This document shows, piece by piece, positions 17,070 to 26,388 of a DNA stretch of 64,000 nucleotides. The notes under the pieces are model-generated. The model made no database searches. It was not told the origin of the DNA and was given only the letters and a program-made list of their open reading frames with translations. Each line of letters begins with the position of its first letter. Positions within the stretch are counted from its first letter, which is position 1. The position numbers and the translations under genes are program-made. The DNA comes from Candidatus Crickella equi (GTDB lineage Bacteria > Bacillota > Clostridia > Peptostreptococcales > Anaerovoracaceae), in contig JAGHUP010000006.1 in assembly GCA_018064755.1 (NCBI GenBank), positions 1 to 64,000 of the forward strand, given 5' to 3'.

Positions 17070-19442
17070 TTAGCAGAATGATTGCTCTGTTCTGTTGATA
17101 ATTTCATCCTGCAGAGGCTTGTCCAGATTTCTGAAGAAGTCAGAGTATCCGGCAACTCTTACGATGAGGTCTTTGTACTCATCTGGATGCTTCTGTGCCT
17201 CAATCAATGTCTGCTTGTCGATTACGTTGAACTGAATGTGGTGTCCATCCATTGCAAAGTATGAACGAATGAGCGTAGCCATGTTGTTCAGTCCCTCTTC
17301 ACCGGCAACTACGTCTGGAGTGAACTTCTGGTTCAGCAGAGTTCCTGCTGTTGACAGGTGATCCATCTTAGCGCAGGACTTGATAACTGCTGTTGGTCCG
17401 TGAGTATCTGCTGACTTCTCTGGTGAGATTCCCTCGGATACTGGTTTGTGTGCCTTGCGTCCGTTAGCTGTAGCTCCGATTACATCGCCGAAGTATACGT
17501 GACAAGTTGTAGGCAGCATATCTACTCCATACTTACCGCCAGTCATTGTTGGACGACCTGTAATTGTATCGCGGTAGAGTGCAAATACATCCTGCATGAT
17601 GCTATCTGCATAGTCATCATCATTACCATACTTAGGTGAGTGATCATGAACGAGGTTGTAGATAGTATCATATCCTTCAAAGTCGTTGTCCATTGCCTCG
17701 ATGAGTTCTTCCATTGTGAAGTTCTTCTCATCATATACGTTGTACTTGATAGCAGCGAGGCAGTCAGTAATAGTTCCAATACCTACGCCCTGGATGTATC
17801 TAGTATTGTATCTTGATCCACCTGCATTGTAGTCTTTACCATTCTTGATGCAGTCGTTAGTTACAACTGACAGAATAGGTGCTGGCATATACTCTGCATA
17901 CAGCTTTTCAATTACGTTGTTTCCTCTGATCTTGATATCGATGATATACTCAAGCTGCTTCTTGAAAGCATTCCACAGTTCATCATAAGTCTTGAAGTTT
18001 CTAGCATATCCGAGTGGAAGTCCGAGCTGCTTTCCTGAAATAGGATCGAATCCATTGTACAGTGTCAGCTGGAAAATCTTAGGAATGTTCATATATCCTG
18101 TCAGGATGTATGCTTCGCTTCCCCACGCACCAGTCTCTACGCAGCCAGATGATCCGCCACGTCTAGCGTCCTCGAGGCTTTTGCCCGCATTGATGAGCTC
18201 CATAATCTGAGCCTCAGTGTTGTAGAATGCAGGCTGTCCCCAACCCTTACGGGAAATCTCGCAAGCTCTCTTCAGGAACTTAGCTGGAGTTTTCTTGGAG
18301 ATAGTAACATTGGAGTTAGGCTGAACCAGCTTCATCTCGTCCATGCAGTCGAGGATGAGATAGCTGACAGGGTTAACGCCGTCCTTACCATCAGGTGTTA
18401 CTCCACCTGTGTTGATGTTAGCAAAATCAGTATATGTAGCACTCTCCTTGAGTGTAATTCCTACCTTAACTGGTGCTGGCTGGTTGTAGAACTTAACCCA
18501 CAGACACTCCAGAAGTTCCAGAGCCTTCTCGTCGTCGAGAATTCCAGCTTCGGTGTCAGCCTCATAGAACTTGATAAGATGCTGGTCCATTCTTCCTGGG
18601 GAAAGTGCATCCCAAGGGTTCAGCTCTGTAGTAACAGCCAGATGTGTGAACCAATACTGCTGAATTGCCTGCCAATAAGTCTTAGGTGCATATTTAGGAA
18701 CTACTTCGAGGTTAGCCGCAATCTGCTTGAGCTCAGCTCTTCTCTTAGGGTCCTTCTCCTTCTCTGCCATCTCAAGTGCCAGCTCGTGATATCTCTCACC
18801 AAGGATGATAACTGCATCGCATGCAATATCCATACCCTTGAGTTCTTCCTGCTTAGCAATGGCATCAGGATCATTCATATAATCAATAGCTTCGAGAGCT
18901 TTCTTGATTTCTTCCTTATAATCCATATAACCTGTTGTGAAGATCTGCTCTCCACCACAAGTGTGTCCAGGTCCTCTCTGCTCCATGAACTCTGTGAACA
19001 TTCCCGCTGCATAGCACTCATGCCACTCTGGAGTCATCTCTGAAAGGATCTTATCTCTCATTGTTCTTCCCTGCCAGTATGGGATAACCTCGAACTCCTG
19101 AATCTTACGGTCCTCTTCAGTTGTATGGAACGAAACGAGCTTTCTCTCGCTCATTACTACCATATCCTTTTCACTGTGGCAGCACAGCTCTGGGAAGGTA
19201 GGTGAAGCCTGAGGGTCACAGCCCTTCTCACCGATAATGAGCTCGCCATCTCCAAGATAAAGAGTCTTCTCGGAGAAATACTTCTTCAGAAACATTCCTC
19301 TCATTACAGGAATTGAATACTTACCGTCGTTCTCTTCATAGAATTTAGTCTCGATTAGAGCTCTCTCCATATCAATATGTACTGGAGTGTTTACGCTGAT
19401 ATCTCTCAACTTCTGAATTCTCTCGTTCATGCCTCTTGCCAT
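17070..19442 (-). CDS. hypD: glycyl radical trans-4-hydroxy-L-proline dehydratase HypD
   Basis: 790 aa; Gly-radical motif IVRVAGYSDFF, catalytic region SSGCVETGAWG; extended similarity by recall to the clostridial HypD sequence (FANINTGG, NVTISKKTPAKFLKRACEISRKGWGQPAFYNTEA). Confidence 0.88.
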   Translation of the reverse strand: MARGMNERIQKLRDISVNTPVHIDMERALIETKFYEENDGKYSIPVMRGMFLKKYFSEKTLYLGDGELIIGEKGCDPQASPTFPELCCHSEKDMVVMSERKLVSFHTTEEDRKIQEFEVIPYWQGRTMRDKILSEMTPEWHECYAAGMFTEFMEQRGPGHTCGGEQIFTTGYMDYKEEIKKALEAIDYMNDPDAIAKQEELKGMDIACDAVIILGERYHELALEMAEKEKDPKRRAELKQIAANLEVVPKYAPKTYWQAIQQYWFTHLAVTTELNPWDALSPGRMDQHLIKFYEADTEAGILDDEKALELLECLWVKFYNQPAPVKVGITLKESATYTDFANINTGGVTPDGKDGVNPVSYLILDCMDEMKLVQPNSNVTISKKTPAKFLKRACEISRKGWGQPAFYNTEAQIMELINAGKSLEDARRGGSSGCVETGAWGSEAYILTGYMNIPKIFQLTLYNGFDPISGKQLGLPLGYARNFKTYDELWNAFKKQLEYIIDIKIRGNNVIEKLYAEYMPAPILSVVTNDCIKNGKDYNAGGSRYNTRYIQGVGIGTITDCLAAIKYNVYDEKNFTMEELIEAMDNDFEGYDTIYNLVHDHSPKYGNDDDYADSIMQDVFALYRDTITGRPTMTGGKYGVDMLPTTCHVYFGDVIGATANGRKAHKPVSEGISPEKSADTHGPTAVIKSCAKMDHLSTAGTLLNQKFTPDVVAGEEGLNNMATLIRSYFAMDGHHIQFNVIDKQTLIEAQKHPDEYKDLIVRVAGYSDFFRNLDKPLQDEIINRTEQSFC

Positions 19443-19445
19443 AAC

Positions 19446-20354
19446 CTAACCTCCTATTTTAGTGTTCGTATAACCGGCATCTATAAACATCTGCTTGAAA
19501 TGCTCCATCTCGTCCTTGTCCGGTGCATGGAGCTCCGTTCCTTCGTACTCTTTACCTATTCTTCTGTATTTACCACTTCCGGTATCGTGATAAGGCAGCA
19601 AGTTAACCTGCGCTACCCTGATTCTATTCTCATTCAGGAAATCAATAGTTGCCTGCATATTCGCATCATTACCATTAACTTCCTTGACCGTCGGTATTCT
19701 AATATATATTCTTCCGCCATCATCGGAGAGCCTCTTGAGATTCTCTAAGATGAGCTTGTTATCTACTCCGATATACTTCTTGTGAAGCTCCGGATCCATC
19801 ACCTTAACATCGTACAAGAACGTGTTGACGTACGGGAGTATTTTCACAAAATTCTCGTAGTCCGTATATCCGCAAGTGTCGATTGTCAGCGTAATGTCTT
19901 CTCTGTCGAGAGATTTGGCCATAGCCAGAATAAAGTCCATATCTACCGCCATTACCTCACCACCTGAGAATGTAACGCCACCACCTGAATCCTCGTAGAA
20001 CATTCTATCCTTAACAAGTTCCTTGGTGAGTTCCTTGACTGTGTATTTCTTGCCGACATTTTCGCGGCATACCGCAGTACAGAACTTCTCGCACTTTCCG
20101 CAGTGAATGCATTTGTTTTGGTCTAGCTCAGGTCTGCCTTCGACCATCGAAACTGCGCCTTCAGGACATACCTGTTCACACATTCCACAGTGAACACACT
20201 TATCCTCGTCGAGCATCATCTCAGCGTAGAATCGCTGTGTCTCCGGATTGTGGCACCATACGCATTTAAGTGGGCAGCCTTTAAAGAAGACTGTCGTGCG
20301 CACACCATCGCCATCGTGTATTGAGAACTTCTGAATATTCGTTACGAGTGGCAT
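19446..20354 (-). CDS. glycyl-radical enzyme activating protein (radical SAM, HypD activase)
   Basis: CPLKCVWCHNPETQ (CX3CX2C) plus two ferredoxin-like Cys clusters; start at 20354 after AAGGAG; adjacent to hypD. Confidence 0.9.
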   Translation of the reverse strand: MPLVTNIQKFSIHDGDGVRTTVFFKGCPLKCVWCHNPETQRFYAEMMLDEDKCVHCGMCEQVCPEGAVSMVEGRPELDQNKCIHCGKCEKFCTAVCRENVGKKYTVKELTKELVKDRMFYEDSGGGVTFSGGEVMAVDMDFILAMAKSLDREDITLTIDTCGYTDYENFVKILPYVNTFLYDVKVMDPELHKKYIGVDNKLILENLKRLSDDGGRIYIRIPTVKEVNGNDANMQATIDFLNENRIRVAQVNLLPYHDTGSGKYRRIGKEYEGTELHAPDKDEMEHFKQMFIDAGYTNTKIGG

Positions 20355-20358
20355 ATTA

Positions 20359-21210
20359 TTACTCCTTCTGTAGCTGTGCAGATACAACTACAATTGTTAC
20401 AATTATCGCTCCGATGATCTCGTTGATTGTCGGTACTTCACCGAGCAGAACGAAAGCCAGAGCGATTGAATATACCGTCTCCATCGAATTGCAAATTCCA
20501 ACCAGCTGAGCCGGAATAGCCTTCATCGATGAAATCAATGTTGTGTGAGCTATTGCTGTACAGAACAATCCTAGTGCAATCAGCAACAGGATGTCTGTAG
20601 TTGTTGGATGGAAACCGCTTGCTATTATGACAGGGAGCAGAACAACCGCAACCATTGCCTGTTCATACATCGAAATAACCATTCCGTTATAACCCTGTAT
20701 CGTAAATCTCTTATTAAACAACTGTAGGAACGCATAAGAAATTGCCGAGGCAAATCCCATAACGAATCCCATGAAATTGCCGCTTCCGACATCGGTACCC
20801 CACGCTGTGATGCTGATTCCAACCACTACGAGCGCCGCAAACATTACATTGCGGAGAGTAAGCTTGGTCTTGAACACGATGGGTTCGAGGAATGTCAGGA
20901 ATAGCGGGAATGTCGCGAATGTAATCGTGCATATCGCTACACTTGACAGCTTGACCGACTGGAAGAATGTTATCCAGTGTATTGCCAGTAATACGCCTGA
21001 TACAAGGAACAATCCCCCGTCCTTCTTGGACTTGATGGATATGTCCTGTCCCTTGTATTTGCAAAATGCAAATAGCGCAATTGAGGACAGTACTACTCTT
21101 CCGAAAGTTATTCCGATTGAAGATATACTGATCCATCTGCCAAACAACCCTGTTGTTCCTAGCAGCAAGGTTGCAACATTAACTGCAATAAGAGCTTGTT
21201 TCCTAGTCAT
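20359..21210 (-). CDS. DMT superfamily (EamA) transporter
   Basis: 283 aa, 10-TM EamA-type pattern. Confidence 0.85.
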   Translation of the reverse strand: MTRKQALIAVNVATLLLGTTGLFGRWISISSIGITFGRVVLSSIALFAFCKYKGQDISIKSKKDGGLFLVSGVLLAIHWITFFQSVKLSSVAICTITFATFPLFLTFLEPIVFKTKLTLRNVMFAALVVVGISITAWGTDVGSGNFMGFVMGFASAISYAFLQLFNKRFTIQGYNGMVISMYEQAMVAVVLLPVIIASGFHPTTTDILLLIALGLFCTAIAHTTLISSMKAIPAQLVGICNSMETVYSIALAFVLLGEVPTINEIIGAIIVTIVVVSAQLQKE

Positions 21211-21265
21211 ACTTGTTTATATTATAACAATGTTTAATTGTATATGCCAAGCAGAACTATAAAAA

Positions 21266-21289
21266 AAGAGAGTTCCGAAGAACTCTCTT
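21266..21289 (-). terminator. intrinsic terminator of tRNA-Arg
   Basis: AAGAGAGTTC-cgaa-GAACTCTCTT with T-run on minus strand. Confidence 0.8.
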
Positions 21290-21293
21290 ATTA

Positions 21294-21370
21294 TGGTGCG
21301 TCCGTAGGGACTCGAACCCTAGACCTACTGATTCGTAGTCAGTCACTCTATCCAACTGAGCTACGGGCGC
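21294..21370 (-). tRNA. tRNA-Arg (anticodon ACG), CCA encoded
   Basis: GCGCCCGTAGCTCAGTTGGATAGAGTGACTGACTACGAATCAGTAGGTCTAGGGTTCGAGTCCCTACGGACGCACCA folds as cloverleaf. Confidence 0.95.
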
Positions 21371-21422
21371 ATATTCAGCGACTCTCCAATAATACTATTG
21401 GGAGTCGCGATTGTCAATGTTG

Positions 21423-21908
21423 TTATTTCTTCTTGTTCTTATTCTTGTTGAGCTGAGGCTTAACGTTTCCGCCGAGTGGAGCAACCTCAATCTTATCCCA
21501 AGATTTGCTCATCTTCTCCATCTGCTTCTTCTTAATCTCAGTCTTGCTGTTCTTTCTCATCTGCTTGAAGAACTCTTGCTTTGGAATTCCCATTGACTTG
21601 TAGTACTTAAGGATTTCTTTTTCCTTATTTCTCATATAGAGAACAAGTACGCCTGTTACAACTCCGCCGAGAATACATCCAGCGAGAAGACCCCACCAAT
21701 GGAGCTTCCAAGTCAGAAGAACTGTTGCCAGAATCCAAAGTCCAACGACAACGATAACTACAATTCTCAATTTCTTAGCACTTGGTGACTTTGGTGCACC
21801 ATTAGCATAACCAGCCATTGCCATAGCATTCTTCATCTGGTTCTGCTGCCATGCCTTACTCTGTCTATTGTACATTACCTGTCTCTGCATTGATTTTCTT
21901 GATGACAT
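21423..21908 (-). CDS. hypothetical basic membrane protein (two TM)
   Basis: 161 aa, two hydrophobic helices flanked by Lys-rich regions. Confidence 0.65.
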   Translation of the reverse strand: MSSRKSMQRQVMYNRQSKAWQQNQMKNAMAMAGYANGAPKSPSAKKLRIVVIVVVGLWILATVLLTWKLHWWGLLAGCILGGVVTGVLVLYMRNKEKEILKYYKSMGIPKQEFFKQMRKNSKTEIKKKQMEKMSKSWDKIEVAPLGGNVKPQLNKNKNKKK

Positions 21909-22001
21909 ATCTCTATTTCCTATCTATATATAAATTTTTATTTATCACATAAGATTACAGGTAATATTAACATATTTCCTGGGTATTAATCAAGCGGACT
22001 T

Positions 22002-23177
22002 CTAGCCCAATTTAGCAGCTGCCGCTTCTCTTTCTTTGCAAATCTCAGTCCAGCGCTTATTGCTAGATAGCATTTCTGAGAACTCCTTGAGAACCGCAGG
22101 AATGTCAATCTTCTGTGGGCAGATCTTCGCACAAGCACCGCATCCTATGCACTGATCAGGCCACTTATCTCTAGGTGTTCCATCCATCTGAATTCCAACA
22201 GTTACGCCATTCTGGTATTTAAGATCGTTATAACCAGCGATGAGTTCTGGAATGTCCAATTCCTTAGGACAACCATCACAGCAATACCAGCAAGTTGTGC
22301 AAGGAACACCAACTTTGAGTTCTTCAGCAATATCCAGCATCATATCGAACTCATCCTGGTTCAGTGGCTCACCGTCAGCAAATGTCTTAACATTATCTTT
22401 CATCTGTTCCATATTAGACATTCCGGAGAGAACTACCGCAACGCCAGGAACATTAAGTAGCCATCTGAATGCCCAGGCCGCAATTGAATCATCCGGCCTT
22501 AACGCCTTCAGCTTGGCATTTCTTTTCTCACCAAGATCCGCGAGTTTGCCACCACGTACCGGTTCCATAATCCAAATAGGAATTCCACGCTTGTTGAGTT
22601 CTTCGACTTTGGTCTTGGCCTCCTGAAGTGTCCAGTCAATATAGTTCAGCTGAATCTGGCAAAACTCAGCGTATTCACCCATATAGTCAAGAATCTCTGG
22701 CACGTTCTTGGCACGAGCGTGAGTCGAAAGTCCGAGATGCTTGATTCGGCCGTTCTTCTTCTGTTCAATAAAATAGTTCAGAATATCCCATTTAGAATCC
22801 TTGTATACATCAAAGCACATCTCATTGATATTGTGTAACAGGTAGAAGTCGAAGTACTCAACGCCACACTTCTCAAGCTGCTTCTCGAAAATTTTGGCAG
22901 GATCGTAGTCACTCATGACCTGATGGCCGGGATACTTGTCGGCGAGGAAGTATGACTCACGTGGGTACTTAGCGTGAGCTTTGCCAATAGAAATCTCAGA
23001 CAGGCCATCATGATAAGGCCATGCCGTATCGAAATAGTTCACGCCGTTCTCAATTGCATAATCGGTCATCGCCTGAATCTGTTCTTGATCGAGTTTGCCA
23101 TCCTTCATAGGCATTCTCATAGTCCCGAATGCAAGCTTGCTGACTTTCTCTCCACACACATTAGAATACTTCATCAT
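22002..23177 (-). CDS. aldo/keto reductase with C-terminal 4Fe-4S ferredoxin domain
   Basis: GTMRMP, FDTAWPYHDG, C-terminal CIGCGACAKICPQKI; start at 23177 after GGGGAGGTA. Confidence 0.88.
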   Translation of the reverse strand: MMKYSNVCGEKVSKLAFGTMRMPMKDGKLDQEQIQAMTDYAIENGVNYFDTAWPYHDGLSEISIGKAHAKYPRESYFLADKYPGHQVMSDYDPAKIFEKQLEKCGVEYFDFYLLHNINEMCFDVYKDSKWDILNYFIEQKKNGRIKHLGLSTHARAKNVPEILDYMGEYAEFCQIQLNYIDWTLQEAKTKVEELNKRGIPIWIMEPVRGGKLADLGEKRNAKLKALRPDDSIAAWAFRWLLNVPGVAVVLSGMSNMEQMKDNVKTFADGEPLNQDEFDMMLDIAEELKVGVPCTTCWYCCDGCPKELDIPELIAGYNDLKYQNGVTVGIQMDGTPRDKWPDQCIGCGACAKICPQKIDIPAVLKEFSEMLSSNKRWTEICKEREAAAAKLG

Positions 23178-23329
23178 TACCTCCCCTACGGTAGAATCCG
23201 CCATTTCTATCATCTCTGGACATGCGATTAATCATTGCTAATCTAGTTAATTCTGTAGTCATATCTTTATTATACTATTAAAAAGTGTTACAATAAACGA
23301 CGTATTTAAACACTAAGGAGAAAACCAAA

Positions 23330-24292
23330 ATGAAAAGAATTGCAGTACTGACAAGCGGTGGAGATTCACCTGGAATGAATGCAGCAATTAGATCCGTTCT
23401 TCGTAGCGGAATTAACGCAGGAATGGAAGTCTATGGAATTTACCGTGGATTTGAAGGCCTGATTGAAAACGATATTAAGCGCCTGGAATGGCAGGACGCC
23501 GGAGATATTATTTATCGCGGCGGTACAATCCTTCAGACAGCAAGATGCGAAAGATTCCTTGATGATGAATGGGTTAAGCGCGCTGCAGATAACCTCAAGC
23601 ATAGAGGTATTGACAGCTGTGTTGTAATTGGAGGTGACGGAACTTTCAGAGGAGGAATGAGCCTGGCTAAGCATGGCATCAACGTCATTGGAATTCCTGC
23701 ATCAATTGATAATGATCTGGGCTATACAGATATTACAATTGGATTCAATACTGCAATTGATACAATCCTTGATCTTGTTACCAAGATCAGAGATACTTCA
23801 TCATCACACTCAAGAGCTACTATTATCGAGGTAATGGGAAGACACTGTGGAGACCTGGCAATCTACGCAGGAATCACAAGTGGCGCTGATGTAATCATGG
23901 TCCCTGAGAACGAAATGGACATCAAGGATGTTGTAGAAAGAGTAAGAGCTGGTAAGAACTCCGGCAAACTCCACACAGTTATTATCAAAGCAGAAGGCGT
24001 TGATATTCCGCTCAATGAGATGCAGCAGATTCTCGAATCACTTACAGGACAGGAAACTCGTTGCGTAGTTCCTGGTTATATCCAGAGAGGTGGTAGCCCT
24101 GTCGCACAGGATAGACTGATGGCAAGTCTTGCAGGTGCCAAAGCAGTCGAACTCATCAACAGCGGTGAGAGTGGCAATTGGGCAATCGGTTTTGCAGGCA
24201 GCGATGTATTTGCAATTGATCTCGAAGTTGCAGTTAACACTAAGAGAATTTTCAGAGACGATATCTACAATCTGGCAAACGTTCTCGGTTAA
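23330..24292 (+). CDS. pfkA: 6-phosphofructokinase
   Basis: 320 aa; LTSGGDSPGMNAAIR, GGDGTFRGG, PASIDNDL. Confidence 0.96.
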   Translation: MKRIAVLTSGGDSPGMNAAIRSVLRSGINAGMEVYGIYRGFEGLIENDIKRLEWQDAGDIIYRGGTILQTARCERFLDDEWVKRAADNLKHRGIDSCVVIGGDGTFRGGMSLAKHGINVIGIPASIDNDLGYTDITIGFNTAIDTILDLVTKIRDTSSSHSRATIIEVMGRHCGDLAIYAGITSGADVIMVPENEMDIKDVVERVRAGKNSGKLHTVIIKAEGVDIPLNEMQQILESLTGQETRCVVPGYIQRGGSPVAQDRLMASLAGAKAVELINSGESGNWAIGFAGSDVFAIDLEVAVNTKRIFRDDIYNLANVLG

Positions 24293-24313
24293 GCCGTCAT
24301 ATATAAGTAATAA

Positions 24314-24344
24314 AAAATGCAGAGGGTTAATCCCTCTGCATTTT
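24314..24344. terminator. bidirectional terminator between pfkA and fbp
   Basis: AAAATGCAGAGGG-ttaat-CCCTCTGCATTTT. Confidence 0.85.
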
Positions 24345-24350
24345 GTTTTA

Positions 24351-24440
24351 TTAAAGATGTCTATGGTTGTCCTTGATGAGAAGTATCATATACCAGAGAC
24401 ACACAGCTACCAATACAGCTCCTAATATTTTAACTACCAT
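24351..24440 (-). CDS. small hydrophobic 29-aa ORF directly following fbp
   Basis: MVVKILGAVLVAVCLWYMILLIKDNHRHL; AAAGGAG 7 nt upstream within the fbp 3' end; starts 1 nt after fbp stop. Confidence 0.5.
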   Translation of the reverse strand: MVVKILGAVLVAVCLWYMILLIKDNHRHL

Positions 24441-24441
24441 A

Positions 24442-26388
24442 TTAGTTCTCCTTTACACTACCCATCTTGAAGGCTTCGTAGAGATCGCTGAGATCTGCAA
24501 TCTGTCCACGCAGCTTATCACCGATGTCAGTATCCTTAATCTGCAGTCTGCTAGGAATTGTATCTACCAGATGCATAATAGGTCTGTGGAATACCTGCGT
24601 TCCGTCTTCTTTCAGTGGTTCATAAGGCTTGTGTTCAGCAAGATATAGGTGCTTGGATGTGAAGATTGCTGTATATCCAGCAATACCCGTTGTCTTCTGA
24701 TAAGCCTTGGAAATTCCACCATCGATAACGAAGAGTTTTCCATTACCCTTGATTGGGCTCTCGCCATCCTTCATCTTAACTGGCACATGTCCGTTTAAAA
24801 TGCGTCCAACCTGTGCATTCAGGCCAAAGTCCTCAAGAATGCGATTACAAGCCTCCTCTTCTTCTACGAGTTTATAATAAGGAACTGAATGTTCTTTGTG
24901 AGTTGTCTTATCCTCAATGAAGTATCTCTCGAAGGTTGTCATTTTATCTTTGCCGAAAAGTGGAGAATCTTCCGACAACCAGAGATACCACATAATAGAA
25001 GCTGCCTCTGCACGGGTCTGTCCTTGGCGAGGATTATAACGAGCCTCTCTTACCAGTTCGTCCAGTTTCTGCATGTATGTAGCGCCCGAATAACGGCCGC
25101 CATCAATTTCAACAGTCTTAAAGCTGCCGTCTTCATTCATTGGAATTGATCCATGATAGAAAAGATTGCCATTGTTAACCTTGAACATTGCTCCATGTGA
25201 GAACATATACTCAATATGCCTCTGTAGCTTGCTACCATTGATAATACTAGCTTCAAGAGCTACCATTACCTCTTCTTCGTCCTCAGTCAACTGATATGGA
25301 TTGGCAGGATCAATAGTTGGGAAATTACAATCTCTAAGAGGCCATACCTTACCCTCAATCTCAACTGTTTTATTCTCAAAATCGATCTTCTCTAAGAGAT
25401 TCCTTTTCTCTAGATGGTACTCAGGATGAGCTATAATCTCTTGTCCTTCGCACTTGAACTGGATGATGGCAATCATCTTGTGCATCTTGGCCGCGAGTTC
25501 AGCCGGGATAGGATCGTAAGCGTTCTTCTCTAGCTGGTTAGGCTGGAAGTATTCGCAAGGATCATCTCCGTAAATCTTCTCTGCCAGAGACGCAAGCGGT
25601 CTTAAATTGAATCCGTATCCAACCTCGAGCATATCGAAGTTGTTATAGCGGACATTGATTCTGATCATTGTTGCAATGCAGGATCTATTACCGCAAGCAG
25701 CGCCCATCCAGAGAATGTCGTGATTGCCCCACTGAATATCAATGCCCCTATTGGCCATAAGATAATCCATTACTTCATCGGATTTAGGTCCTCTGTCGAA
25801 GATATCTCCGATGACATGAAGTCTATCTACTGTCATATTGGCAATTACTTCAGTCAAATCGATGATGAAACCTTCACAAGCATCGTACTCTATCATTGTA
25901 TCGATGATTTCATCATAGTAGTTCTGACGGTCAGCAACATCATCTGCGAAGAGCAGCTCGTCCATAATATAGGAAGACTTTGTAGGCATACGTTTCTTAA
26001 CCTTGGATCTTGTATATTTACCAGATACCAGACGGCAGATTACAATCAGTCTTCTAATTGCGGTTCTGCACCAGTCATCAAAATCGTCTTCGCTTTTCTT
26101 ACGTCTAGCAATTTCAGCCTGAGGGTTATAAATAAGGGATGCAAGATCATCGCATTCCTTTTCAGTCAGTACTTTGCCATAAGCCTCATCTACCCTCATG
26201 CGCAACATACCTGAGCCGCTACGAACAAAATGTCTGAACGCATCAAACTCACCATGAATATCACTCAGGAAGAACTCTGTCGCCTTAGGCAATGCCAAGA
26301 TAGCTTTAAGGTTCATAATCTCAGTTCTAACCGCGCTTCTATTAGGGTATTTTTCAGCCAGCAAATTCAGGTACTGTAAATCTGACAT
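24442..26388 (-). CDS. fbp: fructose-1,6-bisphosphatase class III
   Basis: 648 aa; FFLSDIHGEFDAF, GDIFDRGPKSDEVMDYL, GNHDILWMGA. Confidence 0.93.
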   Translation of the reverse strand: MSDLQYLNLLAEKYPNRSAVRTEIMNLKAILALPKATEFFLSDIHGEFDAFRHFVRSGSGMLRMRVDEAYGKVLTEKECDDLASLIYNPQAEIARRKKSEDDFDDWCRTAIRRLIVICRLVSGKYTRSKVKKRMPTKSSYIMDELLFADDVADRQNYYDEIIDTMIEYDACEGFIIDLTEVIANMTVDRLHVIGDIFDRGPKSDEVMDYLMANRGIDIQWGNHDILWMGAACGNRSCIATMIRINVRYNNFDMLEVGYGFNLRPLASLAEKIYGDDPCEYFQPNQLEKNAYDPIPAELAAKMHKMIAIIQFKCEGQEIIAHPEYHLEKRNLLEKIDFENKTVEIEGKVWPLRDCNFPTIDPANPYQLTEDEEEVMVALEASIINGSKLQRHIEYMFSHGAMFKVNNGNLFYHGSIPMNEDGSFKTVEIDGGRYSGATYMQKLDELVREARYNPRQGQTRAEAASIMWYLWLSEDSPLFGKDKMTTFERYFIEDKTTHKEHSVPYYKLVEEEEACNRILEDFGLNAQVGRILNGHVPVKMKDGESPIKGNGKLFVIDGGISKAYQKTTGIAGYTAIFTSKHLYLAEHKPYEPLKEDGTQVFHRPIMHLVDTIPSRLQIKDTDIGDKLRGQIADLSDLYEAFKMGSVKEN

